Of a DNA stretch of 16,650 nucleotides, positions 1 through 8,003 are shown in pieces (the stretch's first letter is position 1; each line of letters starts with the position of its first letter). The position numbers were made by a program, and so were the translations under genes. Under the pieces are notes generated by a model. The model did no database searches. It had not been told where the DNA came from and saw only the letters and a program-made list of their open reading frames with translations. This stretch comes from an uncultured Eubacteriales bacterium (GTDB taxonomy: Bacteria; Bacillota_A; Clostridia; Peptostreptococcales; Anaerovoracaceae), in assembly GCA_902774195.1 (NCBI GenBank), contig CACYHM010000004.1, forward strand, positions 1-16,650, in the 5' to 3' direction.

Positions 1-86
1 GTTCCCTGACCGGTACCCTGGCCGCGGCCGATTCTCTTAGGTGCCTTTGTGGAGCCCTCAGGCTTTTTCAGTTCATGAATTCTCAT
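1..86 (-). CDS. rplO: Ribosomal protein L15 (uL15), 5' part only
   Basis: The first 28 codons of L15 run off the left edge. The protein begins MRIHELKKPEGS and continues into the basic, glycine-rich stretch KRIGRGQGTGQG, which is the typical L15 N-terminus (family form: xLHEL...G.....KRxGRGxGSGxGKT). Two in-frame ATGs exist, at 92 and at 86. The AGGAGG-like site leaves about 9 bases to the second ATG and only about 3 to the first. Family alignment also favours the second, so I start at 86. L15 is a late-assembling 50S protein near the 5S rRNA side of the particle. It follows rpmD by 14 bases and is the last gene visible in the operon; secY would be expected next but is outside the window. Confidence 0.93.
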   Translation of the reverse strand, partial: MRIHELKKPEGSTKAPKRIGRGQGTGQG

Positions 87-100
87 GGCCATTGCCCTCC

Positions 101-280
101 TTACAGCTCTTCAACTTTGAGAAGATGTGAAACCTTGTTGATAGCTCCTCTTGTAGCAGGAGAATCCTCCAGCTCTACTGAGTGATGAAGCTTTCTGAGT
201 CCAAGAGCTTCTACAGTCTTTCTCTGCTTAGGCTGACAAGCGATAGGGCTCTTAACAAGTGTGATCTTAAGTTTTGCCAT
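101..280 (-). CDS. rpmD: Ribosomal protein L30 (uL30)
   Basis: A short gene of 59 codons beginning [17 protein letters not shown], a typical bacterial L30 start (K-I-T-L-V-K-S-x-I). It continues with the [17 protein letters not shown] segment, matching the conserved family block in which xxTxxALGLRKxxxxV packs against 23S rRNA. The length fits the usual 58-62 residues. Its Shine-Dalgarno sequence, AGGAGG, overlaps the TAG stop of rpsE, which places the two genes in one transcript with close translational linkage. The gene lies between rpsE and rplO, its standard place in the spc operon. L30 is a non-essential 50S protein in some bacteria. I see nothing unusual in this copy. Confidence 0.95.
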   Translation of the reverse strand: MAKLKITLVKSPIACQPKQRKTVEALGLRKLHHSVELEDSPATRGAINKVSHLLKVEEL

Positions 281-292
281 TTCCCTTGCCTC

Positions 293-796
293 CTATCCGA
301 TAATTTCTTCCGGTGTCTTGCCACGACGCTTAGCAACTTCCTCAACGGTTGTCAGGTTCTTGAGACCTTCCATTGTTGCTCTGGCCATGTTGCCGGTATT
401 GCTGGTTCCGAGTGACTTAGCTCTTACATCCTTGATGCCTGCTGCTTCGAGTACTGTACGAACAGATGAACCTGCGATAACGCCGGTACCCTTTGCTGAA
501 GGCATGATGAGAACCTTGCCTGCTCCGAACTCGCCTACTGTTTCGTGAGGAACTGTAGTTCCAACTGTAGGCACGTAGATCATTTTCTTTTTAGCATCCT
601 CTGTAGCTTTTCTTACAGCTTCAGGGATCTCGATAGCCTTGCCGAGACCCATTCCTACGTGACCTTCACCGTCGCCGACTACTACTGTAACGGAGAATCT
701 CATATTTCTTCCGCCCTTAACAGTCTTGGCAACACGTCTGATGTCTACGATGGTTTCTGTAAGTTCGAGCTTGGATACGTCAATTCTATTCTGCAT
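293..796 (-). CDS. rpsE: Ribosomal protein S5 (uS5)
   Basis: The gene encodes 167 residues starting [14 protein letters not shown]. The open frame extends upstream for 73 more codons, but those lie over rplR. The AGGAGG seven bases before the ATG at 796 fixes the start. The N-terminal dsRNA-binding-like half carries [20 protein letters not shown] followed by [10 protein letters not shown], the S5 signature. The C-terminal half has [21 protein letters not shown] and ends [12 protein letters not shown]5 sits at the 30S mRNA entry channel and contributes to decoding accuracy; the glycine-rich loop near residues 18-28 is where spectinomycin-resistance changes are known in other species, and no obvious alteration is visible here. 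Thirteen bases separate it from rplR. Confidence 0.97.
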   Translation of the reverse strand: MQNRIDVSKLELTETIVDIRRVAKTVKGGRNMRFSVTVVVGDGEGHVGMGLGKAIEIPEAVRKATEDAKKKMIYVPTVGTTVPHETVGEFGAGKVLIMPSAKGTGVIAGSSVRTVLEAAGIKDVRAKSLGTSNTGNMARATMEGLKNLTTVEEVAKRRGKTPEEIIG

Positions 797-809
797 TCCG
801 AGTCCTCCT

Positions 810-1175
810 TTAGAATTCCAGGCCGGCTTCGCGTGCTGCGTCGGCAAGTTCCTTAACTCTGCCGTGGAACAGATATCCGCCCCTGTCGAAGCACACTTCC
901 TTGATGCCCTTAGCTGTAGCCTTTTCTCCGATCGCTTTGCCAACCTTAGCAGCAGCTTCCTTGTTGCCGCCGTATCCGATCTCTGCCTTGAGATCCTTGT
1001 CGAGTGACGATGCACTTACGAGTGTAACGTGGTTAACGTCATCGATGATCTGCACAGAGATGTTGGCGTTGGATCTGAAAACGCACATTCTTGGCTTCTC
1101 AGGAGTTCCGAAAACGTTCTTGCGTACTCTTGCATGTCTCTTGAGTCTTCTGTCATTTCTGCTCATATTTGCCAT
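810..1175 (-). CDS. rplR: Ribosomal protein L18 (uL18)
   Basis: A 121-residue protein starting [20 protein letters not shown], the basic N-terminal tail of L18, then RLCVFRS-type strand (here [17 protein letters not shown]) and the C-terminal [26 protein letters not shown] block that is nearly invariant in the family. Its role is to bind 5S rRNA together with L5 and help dock it on the 50S subunit. Two in-frame ATGs lie near the start. The AGGAGG is seven bases from the first, so I use 1175. The gene follows rplF by 17 bases. Length and composition are ordinary. Confidence 0.97.
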   Translation of the reverse strand: MANMSRNDRRLKRHARVRKNVFGTPEKPRMCVFRSNANISVQIIDDVNHVTLVSASSLDKDLKAEIGYGGNKEAAAKVGKAIGEKATAKGIKEVCFDRGGYLFHGRVKELADAAREAGLEF

Positions 1176-1192
1176 TTTCTTTCCTCCTTTCT

Positions 1193-1735
1193 TTAAGCGG
1201 CTCCGCTCTTACCTTCCTTCTTGCGTACAACTTCTCCATCGTAGAGGACGCCCTTGCCCTTATATGGTTCAGGTGGTCTCCAGCCTCTGATATTGGCAGC
1301 GTAGTTGCCTACCTGTGCCTTATCAATGCCCTTTACAAGGATTGTGTTCGCATCAGGAGTCTCAGTTGTGATTCCTTCAGGATCAGGGAGCTCAATAGGA
1401 TGTGAATATCCGAGCTTGAGGACGAGATTGCTGCCCTGCTTAGCTGCTGAATAACCAACACCTACGATTACGAGTTTCTTCTCGAATCCCTTTGTAACTC
1501 CATCGATCATGTTACTGATCAGAGTTCTTCCCAGACCGTGCTGTGATCTGTTTTCTCTGCTGTTGTCAGCTCTTGTTACCTTGAGGACGCCGTCTTCGAT
1601 CTCTACCGACAGTCCGGCACCGATCTGTGAACAAAGCTCGCCCTTAGGTCCCTTGACCTTGACGATGTTTCCATCTTCTACCGATACTTCTACGCCGGCA
1701 GGGATGGTAATAGGTCTAACACCGATTCTTGACAT
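1193..1735 (-). CDS. rplF: Ribosomal protein L6 (uL6)
   Basis: A 180-residue protein starting [17 protein letters not shown], the standard bacterial L6 N-terminus. Two repeated alpha-beta domains are present, approximately residues 1-80 and 81-175. The second contains [14 protein letters not shown] and ends in the family signature [21 protein letters not shown] near residues 142-163. L6 binds 23S rRNA near the sarcin-ricin loop, close to the factor-binding site. A good AGGAGG precedes the ATG. The gap to rpsH is 18 bases. Nothing unusual is visible. Confidence 0.97.
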   Translation of the reverse strand: MSRIGVRPITIPAGVEVSVEDGNIVKVKGPKGELCSQIGAGLSVEIEDGVLKVTRADNSRENRSQHGLGRTLISNMIDGVTKGFEKKLVIVGVGYSAAKQGSNLVLKLGYSHPIELPDPEGITTETPDANTILVKGIDKAQVGNYAANIRGWRPPEPYKGKGVLYDGEVVRKKEGKSGAA

Positions 1736-1753
1736 ATTGTCTTCCTCCTATCT

Positions 1754-2152
1754 CTACCAAACGTAACAAATAACTTCTCCGCCTACACCGAGCTTGCGTG
1801 CTTCCTTATCAGTGATAACACCGTTGGAAGTAGACAGGATAGCGATTCCGAGACCGCCGAGTACCTTAGGAACTCTGTCTGCCTTAGCGTAAACTCTCAT
1901 ACCAGGCTTTGAGATTTTCTTGATCCCGATGATGGTCTTTTCTCTTGCAGGACCATACTTGAGATCCATCTTGATTGTTCCCTGCGCATTGTCTTCTACT
2001 ACTTCGAAGCCCTTGATGAAGCCCTCATCGAGAAGGATCTGCGCGATCGACTTCTTCATCTTTGAAGCCGGGATATCAACGCTTGCGTGACCTGCAGTGT
2101 TTGCATTTCTGATTCTTGTCAGCATATCTGCAATTGGGTCTGTCATTGACAT
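1754..2152 (-). CDS. rpsH: Ribosomal protein S8 (uS8)
   Basis: A 132-residue protein starting [18 protein letters not shown], which is diagnostic of S8, and ending with the C-terminal rRNA-binding block [20 protein letters not shown] followed by VICYVW. S8 is a primary 16S rRNA binder that organises the central domain of the 30S subunit. In E. coli it also represses translation of the spc operon, but I see no obvious copy of that S8 target near rplE here. Two ATGs lie two codons apart. The AAGGAG is about 11 bases from the first and farther from the second, so the first is preferred. The gap upstream to rpsN is the largest inside the spc part (72 bases) and contains a GC-rich dyad annotated separately. 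Confidence 0.97.
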   Translation of the reverse strand: MSMTDPIADMLTRIRNANTAGHASVDIPASKMKKSIAQILLDEGFIKGFEVVEDNAQGTIKMDLKYGPAREKTIIGIKKISKPGMRVYAKADRVPKVLGGLGIAILSTSNGVITDKEARKLGVGGEVICYVW

Positions 2153-2173
2153 AAGTTTTAGTTCTCCTTTCTT

Positions 2174-2224
2174 AACGTGGTTCCCGGGCCCTCGTCGGGG
2201 CCGGGCCTGCGAAAAAAATACGTT
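2174..2224 (-). repeat. GC-rich nested inverted repeat between rpsN and rpsH
   Basis: In the gap between S14 and S8, an almost pure G/C stem pairs 2183-2191 with 2197-2205 (CCCGG + CCC against GGG + CCGGG, one bulged G, loop of about five bases). An outer AACGT/ACGTT pair at 2174-2178 and 2220-2224 extends it. In the transcript, a run of seven U precedes the hairpin rather than following it, so this is not a canonical intrinsic terminator on the minus strand. On the plus strand the hairpin is followed by A residues, which also argues against termination. It may slow the ribosome or polymerase, be an mRNA processing site, or be a small inserted palindromic repeat. Confidence 0.6.
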
Positions 2225-2410
2225 TTACCAGCTTGCTTTTCTTACACCAGGGATCTCGCCCTTGTATGCAAGCTCTCTGAAGCAGATACGGCAGATTCCA
2301 TATTTCTTCAGAACTGAATGCGGTCTTCCGCAAACTTTGCATCTTGTATAAGCCCTTGTTGAATACTTAGGCTTTCTTGCCTGCTTAACTTTCAGTGAAG
2401 TCTTTGCCAT
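2225..2410 (-). CDS. rpsN: Ribosomal protein S14, zinc-binding type Z (uS14)
   Basis: A 61-residue protein, the compact zinc-ribbon form of S14. Four cysteines form two CxxC pairs, C24/C27 (CKVC) and C40/C43 (CRIC), and the protein ends with [11 protein letters not shown], the family's invariant tail. The zinc form is typical of Firmicutes and Actinobacteria. Zinc-free long S14 paralogues, if the genome has one, would be encoded elsewhere. S14 binds the 16S 3' major domain in the 30S head. The gene sits 14 bases after rplE with a clear AGGAGG, in its usual operon place. Confidence 0.97.
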   Translation of the reverse strand: MAKTSLKVKQARKPKYSTRAYTRCKVCGRPHSVLKKYGICRICFRELAYKGEIPGVRKASW

Positions 2411-2424
2411 ATTCTCCTCCTATA

Positions 2425-2976
2425 TTAGTTTGCACTCTTTTCGAACGGGCATCCCAGGAGCTCGAGGAGTGCGAGAGCTTCCTCGTCTGTCTTCGCTGTT
2501 GTAGTGAAGACGATGTTCATGCCCTTGATTGTCTCAACATCATCATAGACGATTTCAGGGAAGATCAGCTGCTCCTTGAGTCCCATGGAGTAGTTGCCTC
2601 TGCCGTCGAATGAGTTTCTGCTGAGACCCTTGAAGTCTCTTACTCTTGGAAGAGAGAGGTTGAACAGCTTGTCAGCGAATGTATACATTCTGTCTCCTCT
2701 GAGAGTGACCTTAGCGCCAACAGGCATTCCTTCTCTTACCTTGAAGTTAGCGATGGACTTGCGTGCCTTTGTTACAACAGGTCTCTGTCCTGCGATCAGG
2801 GAGATTTCCTTAACTGCGCTCTCGAGAACCTTTGAGTTGTCCTTAGCTTCGCTCAGACCCATGTTAATGGTGATCTTTGTCAGCTTTGGCACTTCCATAG
2901 GATTGGAGTAGCCGAACTTGTCCTGCATAGCCTTGAAAACTTCGTTCTTATACTTGTCTTTAAGTCTGATTTCCAT
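2425..2976 (-). CDS. rplE: Ribosomal protein L5 (uL5)
   Basis: A 183-residue protein, slightly longer than the usual 179. It carries the L5 N-terminal block with [20 protein letters not shown] near residues 22-41 and the second signature [28 protein letters not shown] in pieces around residues 90-118. The C-terminal half has [15 protein letters not shown] and ends [10 protein letters not shown]5 binds 5S rRNA with L18 and contacts the P-site tRNA and S13 across the subunit interface. The AAGGAGG before the ATG is strong. The gap to rplX is 19 bases. No truncation or insertion is visible. Confidence 0.97.
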   Translation of the reverse strand: MEIRLKDKYKNEVFKAMQDKFGYSNPMEVPKLTKITINMGLSEAKDNSKVLESAVKEISLIAGQRPVVTKARKSIANFKVREGMPVGAKVTLRGDRMYTFADKLFNLSLPRVRDFKGLSRNSFDGRGNYSMGLKEQLIFPEIVYDDVETIKGMNIVFTTTAKTDEEALALLELLGCPFEKSAN

Positions 2977-2995
2977 TCTTGTCTGCTCCTCCTTC

Positions 2996-3301
2996 CTAGT
3001 CGATTACCTTGCCTGTCTTCTTCGAGACTCTTACCTTCTTGCCATCCTCGATCTTGTGGCCGATCCTTGTTGCTGTCTTAGCGTCCTTGTCATAGAACAT
3101 AACGTTGGATGCATCGATAGGACCTTCCATGTGCTTGATCTCGCTTGCGGATGTTCTTGTTGCCTTGGCATGCTTTGTCTGCATGTTTACGCCTTCAACA
3201 ACAACTTTGTTTTTCTTAGGGATCGTTCTGAGGACTGTTCCGGTCTTGCCCTTGTCCTTACCAGTGATCACTACTACTGTATCATCTTTCTTAATCTGCA
3301 T
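2996..3301 (-). CDS. rplX: Ribosomal protein L24 (uL24)
   Basis: A 101-residue protein starting [21 protein letters not shown], which is the KOW motif that begins bacterial L24 and contacts 23S rRNA. The family's [10 protein letters not shown] and the later [10 protein letters not shown] block are present. A GTG immediately precedes the ATG in frame. The GGAGG is seven bases from the ATG but only four from the GTG, so I start at 3301. L24 is one of the early assembly-initiating 50S proteins and later lies near the exit of the peptide tunnel. It follows rplN by 11 bases. Confidence 0.96.
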   Translation of the reverse strand: MQIKKDDTVVVITGKDKGKTGTVLRTIPKKNKVVVEGVNMQTKHAKATRTSASEIKHMEGPIDASNVMFYDKDAKTATRIGHKIEDGKKVRVSKKTGKVID

Positions 3302-3312
3302 CACTACACCTC

Positions 3313-3687
3313 CTACAGTACTTCTGGTGCCAATGACACGATCTTCATAAAGCCGTTATCTCTCAGCTCTCTTGCGACAGGTCCGAAGATACGTGTACCT
3401 ACAGGGTTCTTGTCGTTCTTGTCTTTGATGATAACTGCAGCGTTCTGATCGAACTTGACGTATGAACCGTCAGATCTTCTTGTGCCGCGCTTTGTTCTAA
3501 CAACAACTGCCTTTACTACGTCGCCCTTCTTGACAGCTCCGCCAGGTGTTGCGTCTTTAACGGAGCAAACGATAACGTCTCCGATGTTCGCATACTTACG
3601 GCCCGTTCCGCCAAGAACTCTGATGCAAAGCAGTTCCTTAGCTCCAGAATTGTCGGCAACTCTAAGTCTTGTTTCAGTCTGAATCAT
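3313..3687 (-). CDS. rplN: Ribosomal protein L14 (uL14)
   Basis: A 124-residue protein starting [20 protein letters not shown], the highly conserved L14 opening, followed by [20 protein letters not shown] and the [20 protein letters not shown] block. It ends [16 protein letters not shown], the family's C-terminal helix and strand with a two-residue overhang beyond the common 122-residue form. L14 sits on the 50S interface near helix 95 and L19 and forms an intersubunit bridge. The AGGAGG is well placed. The gap to rpsQ is 14 bases. Confidence 0.97.
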   Translation of the reverse strand: MIQTETRLRVADNSGAKELLCIRVLGGTGRKYANIGDVIVCSVKDATPGGAVKKGDVVKAVVVRTKRGTRRSDGSYVKFDQNAAVIIKDKNDKNPVGTRIFGPVARELRDNGFMKIVSLAPEVL

Positions 3688-3701
3688 ATTGCGTTGCCTC
3701 C

Positions 3702-3956
3702 TTACTTAGCCTTTTCTACGATCTTGACAAGTCTCCATCTCTTGTCCTTGGACAGAGGTCTTGTCTCCATGATCATTACCTTATCGCCGATACCGCATTC
3801 ATTGTGCTCATCGTGAGCCTTGAACTTAACGGTTCTCTTGACTCCCTTTCCGTAAAGAGGATGTCTAACGATATCTTCTGTAGCAACAACTACAGTCTTA
3901 TCCATTTTGTCGCTTGTTACAACGCCAATTCTGGTTTTTCTTCTGTTTCTTTCCAT
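3702..3956 (-). CDS. rpsQ: Ribosomal protein S17 (uS17)
   Basis: An 84-residue OB-fold protein starting [20 protein letters not shown]. The S17 signature is visible as KMDKTVVV, then [20 protein letters not shown] and the [20 protein letters not shown] block near residues 51-70. S17 is a primary 16S rRNA binder needed for early 30S assembly. It lies 21 bases downstream of rpmC with a good AGGAGG, in its standard position before rplN. Nothing departs from the family. Confidence 0.97.
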   Translation of the reverse strand: MERNRRKTRIGVVTSDKMDKTVVVATEDIVRHPLYGKGVKRTVKFKAHDEHNECGIGDKVMIMETRPLSKDKRWRLVKIVEKAK

Positions 3957-3977
3957 TTGTTAGTTTTCCTCCTTTCC

Positions 3978-4175
3978 TTAAAGGTTCTTGCCCTCGACCT
4001 CTCTGATGATGGTCTTAACTCTGGCGATGTCTCTTCTGACTTCTCTCATTCTTACAGGGTTCTCCAGCTGTCCTGTAACGTGCTGGAATCTCAGGTTGAA
4101 GAGCTCCTGCTTCATTCTTGCGAGTTCTGCAGTTCTTTCCTGATCTGTCATTTTTCTGATCTTATTCAGGTCCAT
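3978..4175 (-). CDS. rpmC: Ribosomal protein L29 (uL29)
   Basis: A 65-residue, two-helix protein beginning [20 protein letters not shown] and containing the L29 signature [20 protein letters not shown] followed by [11 protein letters not shown]29 sits by the peptide-tunnel exit next to L23, where it helps form the docking site for trigger factor and SRP. Its ATG shares one base with the rplP stop codon (TAATG), and its Shine-Dalgarno sequence (AAGGAGGAG) lies inside the last rplP codons. This predicts translational coupling, keeping L16 and L29 output matched. Confidence 0.97.
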   Translation of the reverse strand: MDLNKIRKMTDQERTAELARMKQELFNLRFQHVTGQLENPVRMREVRRDIARVKTIIREVEGKNL

Positions 4176-4600
4176 TACTGCTCTCCTCCTTCCTGTCCCT
4201 TAACGACGAACTTGCACTTGATAGGCAGCTTGTGAGCAGCAAGTCTCATAGCTTCTTTTGCCTGTGCCTCAGTCACGCCTTCGATCTCGAACATTACTCT
4301 GCCCGGTTTAACTACTGCTACCCAGTACTCAGGTGCTCCCTTACCGGAACCCATACGTACTCCGATAGGCTTCTTACTTACTGGCTTGTGAGGGAAGATC
4401 TTGATGTAGACCTTACCGCCTCTCTTGATGGATCTTGTCATTGCTACACGGGCAGCCTCGATCTGCTTGGAATCGATCCAGCCGCGGTCGTCAGCAGCAA
4501 GTCCGTATGTTCCGTATGCTACGTAATTGCCTTTTGTGGCAATACCCTTCATTCTGCCACGGTGCTGTTTTCTGCGCTTAACACGTTTTGGCATTAACAT
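4175..4600 (-). CDS. rplP: Ribosomal protein L16 (uL16)
   Basis: A 141-residue protein starting [19 protein letters not shown], typical of Firmicute L16, followed by [19 protein letters not shown], the [20 protein letters not shown] segment and [20 protein letters not shown]. Those blocks contact 23S rRNA near the A-site and the L7/L12 stalk base. L16 joins late and is important for peptidyl-transferase centre maturation. The upstream AAGGAG lies eight bases from the first ATG, two codons before the second, which matches the usual ML(M/L)PKR start. The stop overlaps the rpmC start by one base. Confidence 0.97.
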   Translation of the reverse strand: MLMPKRVKRRKQHRGRMKGIATKGNYVAYGTYGLAADDRGWIDSKQIEAARVAMTRSIKRGGKVYIKIFPHKPVSKKPIGVRMGSGKGAPEYWVAVVKPGRVMFEIEGVTEAQAKEAMRLAAHKLPIKCKFVVKGQEGGEQ

Positions 4601-4626
4601 GGCGAGTTCTCCTTTCTTCTATAATA

Positions 4627-5508
4627 TTATGCTTCTGTCTCCTGGGTTGGCTCTGCCTGTACCTCAGTTTCAGGAGCAGGAGCCGGCGCTGCCTTAGGTG
4701 CCTTGCGAACTCTTGTTGTTGCAGGCTTAACTTCAGGCTTTGCCTCGCGGCCGTCAAATCTTCTGCCGTCTCTTCTTTCAGATCTGCCAGCGGACCTTCT
4801 GTCTCTCTTGTCGTTTCTTCTGGACTTGCGGTCTCTTCTGTCATTCTCTGCCTTAGGAACAGCATCCTTGAGGCCCTTATCGAGAATCTCGCCGTGGTTG
4901 ATCCAAACCTTTACGCCGATCTTGCCGTATGTTGTATCAGCCTCTGCGAATCCGTAGTCGATATCTGCTCTGAGTGTGTGCAGCGGAACGTTGCCCTCAC
5001 TGTACTTTTCGCTTCTTGCGATCTCAGCTCCGCCAAGTCTTCCGGAGCAAACGATCTTGATGCCCTTTGCGCCGGCCTTCATGGTTCTGCTGATAGGCTG
5101 CTTCATAGCTCTTCTGAAAGAAGTTCTTCTCTCGAGGGACTGTGCTACGCTCTCAGCTGTGAGCTGTGCGTCGAGCTCTGTTCTTCTTACCTCTTCGATG
5201 CTGACTTCTACCTTCTTGCCTGTCATCTTCTCAACAGCCTTTTTGAACTCATCGATACCCTCGCCGGATCTTCCGATGACCATACCAGGCCTTGCAGCCA
5301 TAACGATGACTCTTACTTTATCTGCTGCAGATCTCTCGATAACGATGTTCGAAACACCTGCGTTATACAGCTTTTTCTTTACGAATGTTCTGATCTGATT
5401 GTCTTCTACAAGGAAATCCGCGAAGTTGGACTTGTCAGCATACCACTTTGAGCTCCAATCCTTGTTAATTCCGACTCTCATTCCATGTGGATTAACTTTC
5501 TGACCCAT
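4627..5508 (-). CDS. rpsC: Ribosomal protein S3 (uS3) with a long charged C-terminal extension
   Basis: A 293-residue protein starting [20 protein letters not shown], a classic S3 N-terminus. The KH type II domain shows its GxxG loop as G79-R80-S81-G82 (VIGRSGEG). The S3 C-terminal domain follows, with [13 protein letters not shown] and [13 protein letters not shown] ending near residue 212. Usual S3 proteins stop around residue 210-230, but here about 75 more residues continue. First comes a segment dense in Arg, Lys and Asp (roughly 220-256), then an Ala/Pro/Glu segment to the end. The extension looks disordered and has no motif I recognise. S3 lines the mRNA entry tunnel and helps unwind mRNA, so a basic tail could contact mRNA or rRNA; that is inference. 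The start overlaps the rplV stop (TAATG). Confidence 0.96.
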   Translation of the reverse strand: MGQKVNPHGMRVGINKDWSSKWYADKSNFADFLVEDNQIRTFVKKKLYNAGVSNIVIERSAADKVRVIVMAARPGMVIGRSGEGIDEFKKAVEKMTGKKVEVSIEEVRRTELDAQLTAESVAQSLERRTSFRRAMKQPISRTMKAGAKGIKIVCSGRLGGAEIARSEKYSEGNVPLHTLRADIDYGFAEADTTYGKIGVKVWINHGEILDKGLKDAVPKAENDRRDRKSRRNDKRDRRSAGRSERRDGRRFDGREAKPEVKPATTRVRKAPKAAPAPAPETEVQAEPTQETEA

Positions 5509-5903
5509 TAGCGAACCTCCTCCTTATCAGTTTCTTCAGGCTTTTCTGCCTTAGGTGCCGGTTTAACTGCAGCTTTTTCCTTAAGAACGACATTGATATG
5601 ACTTGTTCTCTTGAGGATCATTCCTGCTCTGCCCTGCGCACCGGCTCTCCAGCGCTTCATTGTAGGGCCCTGATTTGCATTGATCTCTGCTACGTAGAGA
5701 TCGTCAGGATTCATTTCGTGATTGTTTTCAGCATTTGCTGCTGCGGATTTAACTACCTTTTCAACAAGTTCGGAACCCTTGCCAGGTGTGAACTTGAGGA
5801 TTGTAAGTGCTTCGTTCAGATCTTTGCCTCTTACCAGATCAGTAACAGGTTTGAGCTTGCTTGAAGACATTCTTACGTACTTGGCTACTGCCTTAGCTTC
5901 CAT
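5508..5903 (-). CDS. rplV: Ribosomal protein L22 (uL22)
   Basis: A 131-residue protein with the L22 core in residues 1-112: [20 protein letters not shown] at the N-terminus, then [20 protein letters not shown], the long beta-hairpin that lines the peptide exit tunnel (changes here confer macrolide resistance in other species; none is evident), then the RTSHINVVL strand. The last 20 residues, rich in Lys, Glu, Pro and Ala, exceed the common length of about 110 and resemble other Clostridia versions with short charged tails. An AAGGAG lies about ten bases before the ATG. The stop shares one base with the rpsC start, and the rpsC Shine-Dalgarno site lies inside the rplV 3' end. Confidence 0.97.
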   Translation of the reverse strand: MEAKAVAKYVRMSSSKLKPVTDLVRGKDLNEALTILKFTPGKGSELVEKVVKSAAANAENNHEMNPDDLYVAEINANQGPTMKRWRAGAQGRAGMILKRTSHINVVLKEKAAVKPAPKAEKPEETDKEEVR

Positions 5904-5933
5904 AATTCAGCTACTCCTTTCTGTTACTTGACT

Positions 5934-6203
5934 TTACAGTTTTCTGTCACCGGAGTGACCCTTGAATGTTCTGGTTGGAGCAAATTCTCCGAGTCTGTGT
6001 CCTACCATGTCCTCTGTGATGTATACAGGCACATGCTTGCGTCCGTCATGAACTGCTATCGTGTGGCCGATCATCTGAGGGAAAATTGTGGATGGTCTGG
6101 ACCATGTCTTAATTACGTTCTTTTCGTTGGCAGCGTTCATCTCTTCGATCTTCTTCAGAAGCTTCTTGTCGACGAACGGGCCTTTCTTAAGCGATCTTCC
6201 CAT
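5934..6203 (-). CDS. rpsS: Ribosomal protein S19 (uS19)
   Basis: An 89-residue protein starting [20 protein letters not shown], the standard S19 opening, with [30 protein letters not shown] strand (here [20 protein letters not shown]) and the terminal [16 protein letters not shown]19 pairs with S13 in the 30S head and contacts the A-site finger of 23S rRNA. It is separated from rplB by 14 bases and from rplV by 30. A GGGAGG site lies nine bases upstream of the ATG. Length is just below the usual 92 residues. Confidence 0.97.
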   Translation of the reverse strand: MGRSLKKGPFVDKKLLKKIEEMNAANEKNVIKTWSRPSTIFPQMIGHTIAVHDGRKHVPVYITEDMVGHRLGEFAPTRTFKGHSGDRKL

Positions 6204-6217
6204 GAAACTGCTCCTCC

Positions 6218-7051
6218 CTATCTGCCGTTTCTTCTCTTAACGATGTATTTGTTAGAGTCTTTGTTCTTCTTACGTGTCTTGTAACCGAGTGTCGGCTTGC
6301 CCCATGGAGTGACAGGACCTTTACGTCCGATCGGAGCTCTACCTTCACCACCGCCGTGTGGGTGATCATTAGGGTTCATTACGGAACCTCTTACTGTAGG
6401 TCTCCATCCCATGTGTCTCTTACGTCCTGCTTTACCGATCTGGATGTTGCCGTGATCGATGTTGCCGACTTCTCCGATGGTCGCTCTGCAGTTCATTCTG
6501 ATCATTCTTACTTCGCCGGAAGGAAGTCTTACCTGTGCGTAGTCGCCTTCCTTAGCCATGAGCTGTGCACCGTTTCCGGCAGCTCTTACGAGCTGAGCGC
6601 CTTTGCCAGGCTTGAGCTCGATGTTGTGAATGATAGTACCCAGAGGGATGTTTGCGATCGGAAGTGCGTTGCCCGGCTTGATATCTGCGTTAGGGCCTGA
6701 CTCGATCACATCGCCGACCTTGAGCTTGTTAGGAGCGATGATGTATCTCTTCTCACCGTCTGCATAAACGACGAGAGCGATATTTGCTGTTCTGTTAGGA
6801 TCGTATTCGATCGTCTTTACTGTAGCAGGAATATCATCCTTTGTTCTCTTGAAGTCGATGATCCTGTACTTAGGTCTGTAACCGCCGCCTCTGTGTCTGA
6901 CGGTGATTTTGCCTCTTACGTTCCTTCCGGAATGCTTCTTGAGTGTGACGGTAAGAGACTTTTCCGGCTTATCGGTTGTGATCTCCTCGAATGTGGAGAC
7001 TGTCATTCCTCTAAGACCAGGAGTAGTTGGTTTATATTTTCTGATTCCCAT
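6218..7051 (-). CDS. rplB: Ribosomal protein L2 (uL2)
   Basis: A 277-residue protein of normal length starting [19 protein letters not shown]. The OB-fold domain covers roughly residues 60-130 and the SH3-like domain 130-200. The C-terminal block near residues 226-245 reads [20 protein letters not shown], with H230 corresponding to the conserved histidine (E. coli His229) implicated in peptidyl-transferase activity. L2 is one of the most conserved 50S proteins and is required for subunit association. It lies 18 bases after rplW and 14 bases before rpsS. Nothing unusual is seen. Confidence 0.98.
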   Translation of the reverse strand: MGIRKYKPTTPGLRGMTVSTFEEITTDKPEKSLTVTLKKHSGRNVRGKITVRHRGGGYRPKYRIIDFKRTKDDIPATVKTIEYDPNRTANIALVVYADGEKRYIIAPNKLKVGDVIESGPNADIKPGNALPIANIPLGTIIHNIELKPGKGAQLVRAAGNGAQLMAKEGDYAQVRLPSGEVRMIRMNCRATIGEVGNIDHGNIQIGKAGRKRHMGWRPTVRGSVMNPNDHPHGGGEGRAPIGRKGPVTPWGKPTLGYKTRKKNKDSNKYIVKRRNGR

Positions 7052-7069
7052 TTCTTACTGCCTCCTTAA

Positions 7070-7360
7070 TTACATATCCTGGAAGAGCTCGATCTCCTTG
7101 CTGTCAGGAGTCAGAGTAACGATTGCCTTCTTATATGAAGAAGTTGTTCCGAAAGTTCTTCCGAGTCTCTTCTTTTTACCATTTACGTTCAGTACATTGA
7201 CCTTAGCTACGTCCACACCGAAGATCTCTTCGATAGCCTTGCGGACCTCAGTCTTGTTGGCATCCTTTGCTACCTTGAACGCATATTTCTTCTCAGCTGC
7301 CATATCCATCGTGTTCTCGGTGATGATAGGCCTGATGATCACATCGTAACCGGTCTTCAT
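7070..7360 (-). CDS. rplW: Ribosomal protein L23 (uL23)
   Basis: A 96-residue protein beginning [20 protein letters not shown], matching the L23 signature ([10 protein letters not shown]), with the [20 protein letters not shown] helix and the [15 protein letters not shown] loop. L23 sits at the peptide exit and is the main contact for trigger factor and SRP. Its ATG overlaps the rplD stop by one base (TAATG), and the GGAGG ribosome binding site falls inside the last rplD codons, predicting coupled translation. Confidence 0.97.
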   Translation of the reverse strand: MKTGYDVIIRPIITENTMDMAAEKKYAFKVAKDANKTEVRKAIEEIFGVDVAKVNVLNVNGKKKRLGRTFGTTSSYKKAIVTLTPDSKEIELFQDM

Positions 7361-7983
7361 TATGCGTACACCTCCTCGATCTTCTTAGCTGCTGCTTCTG
7401 TGAGCACGAGTGTGTAATGATTTACGATCTCATATACGTTCATCGTGTTTACCAGAGCTGTTCTGACGCCAGGGATGTTGTGTGCGGATCTTACTACGTT
7501 TTCGTCCTTCTCATCCATAACGATCAGTGCCTTCTTGTCAGCCTTGATGTTTGCAAGAACCTTGACCATTTCCTTTGTCTTAGGCTCTGTGAATTTGAAC
7601 TCGTTTACTACGATCAGTTCGTTGTCAGCTACCTTTGCACTGAGTGCGGATTTGAGAGCCAGTCTCTTGAGCTTCTTGTTGAGGCTGTATCTGTAGCTGC
7701 GTGGCTTTGGTGCGAATACGATACCTCCGCCGATCTGTGATGGGTCTGTAGAGCTACCCTGTCTGTGACGGCCTGTTCCCTTCTGTCTGAAAGGCTTGCG
7801 TCCTCCGCCTCTAACCTCTGATCTTGTCTTGGCAGATTGGGTTCCCTGTCTCTGGTTGGCCAGATAATTCTTTACTACGGCCTGAACCGCGAATTCGTTA
7901 GGCTCGATTCCGAAGATCTCGTCTGCGAGAGTGATATCTCCTACGACTTTGCCTTCAACGTCTACTACGTTTAATTTTGCCAT
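7360..7983 (-). CDS. rplD: Ribosomal protein L4 (uL4)
   Basis: A 207-residue protein starting [19 protein letters not shown]. The long tunnel-lining loop, about residues 45-98, contains [20 protein letters not shown] and [13 protein letters not shown], the L4 signature. The globular C-terminal half has [20 protein letters not shown] and the NVYEIVNH helix. L4 reaches the peptide tunnel constriction. In E. coli it is also the autogenous repressor of the S10 operon, acting on the rpsJ leader. Whether that applies here is unknown, but a long structured leader does precede rpsJ. The rplW start overlaps its stop. It follows rplC by 20 bases. Confidence 0.97.
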   Translation of the reverse strand: MAKLNVVDVEGKVVGDITLADEIFGIEPNEFAVQAVVKNYLANQRQGTQSAKTRSEVRGGGRKPFRQKGTGRHRQGSSTDPSQIGGGIVFAPKPRSYRYSLNKKLKRLALKSALSAKVADNELIVVNEFKFTEPKTKEMVKVLANIKADKKALIVMDEKDENVVRSAHNIPGVRTALVNTMNVYEIVNHYTLVLTEAAAKKIEEVYA

Positions 7984-8003
7984 TTTCAGTTCCTCCTTTC
8001 TGC

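Noticed and set aside
2183..2205. Intrinsic terminator inside the spc operon
   Set aside because: The U-run precedes the hairpin on the coding strand instead of following it, and essential genes downstream have no other obvious promoter.
4588..5451. Plus-strand frame of 287 codons opposite rpsC
   Set aside because: It is a shadow of the S3 gene caused by codon bias. It is Cys/Ser/Leu-rich, with no ribosome binding site and no family resemblance.
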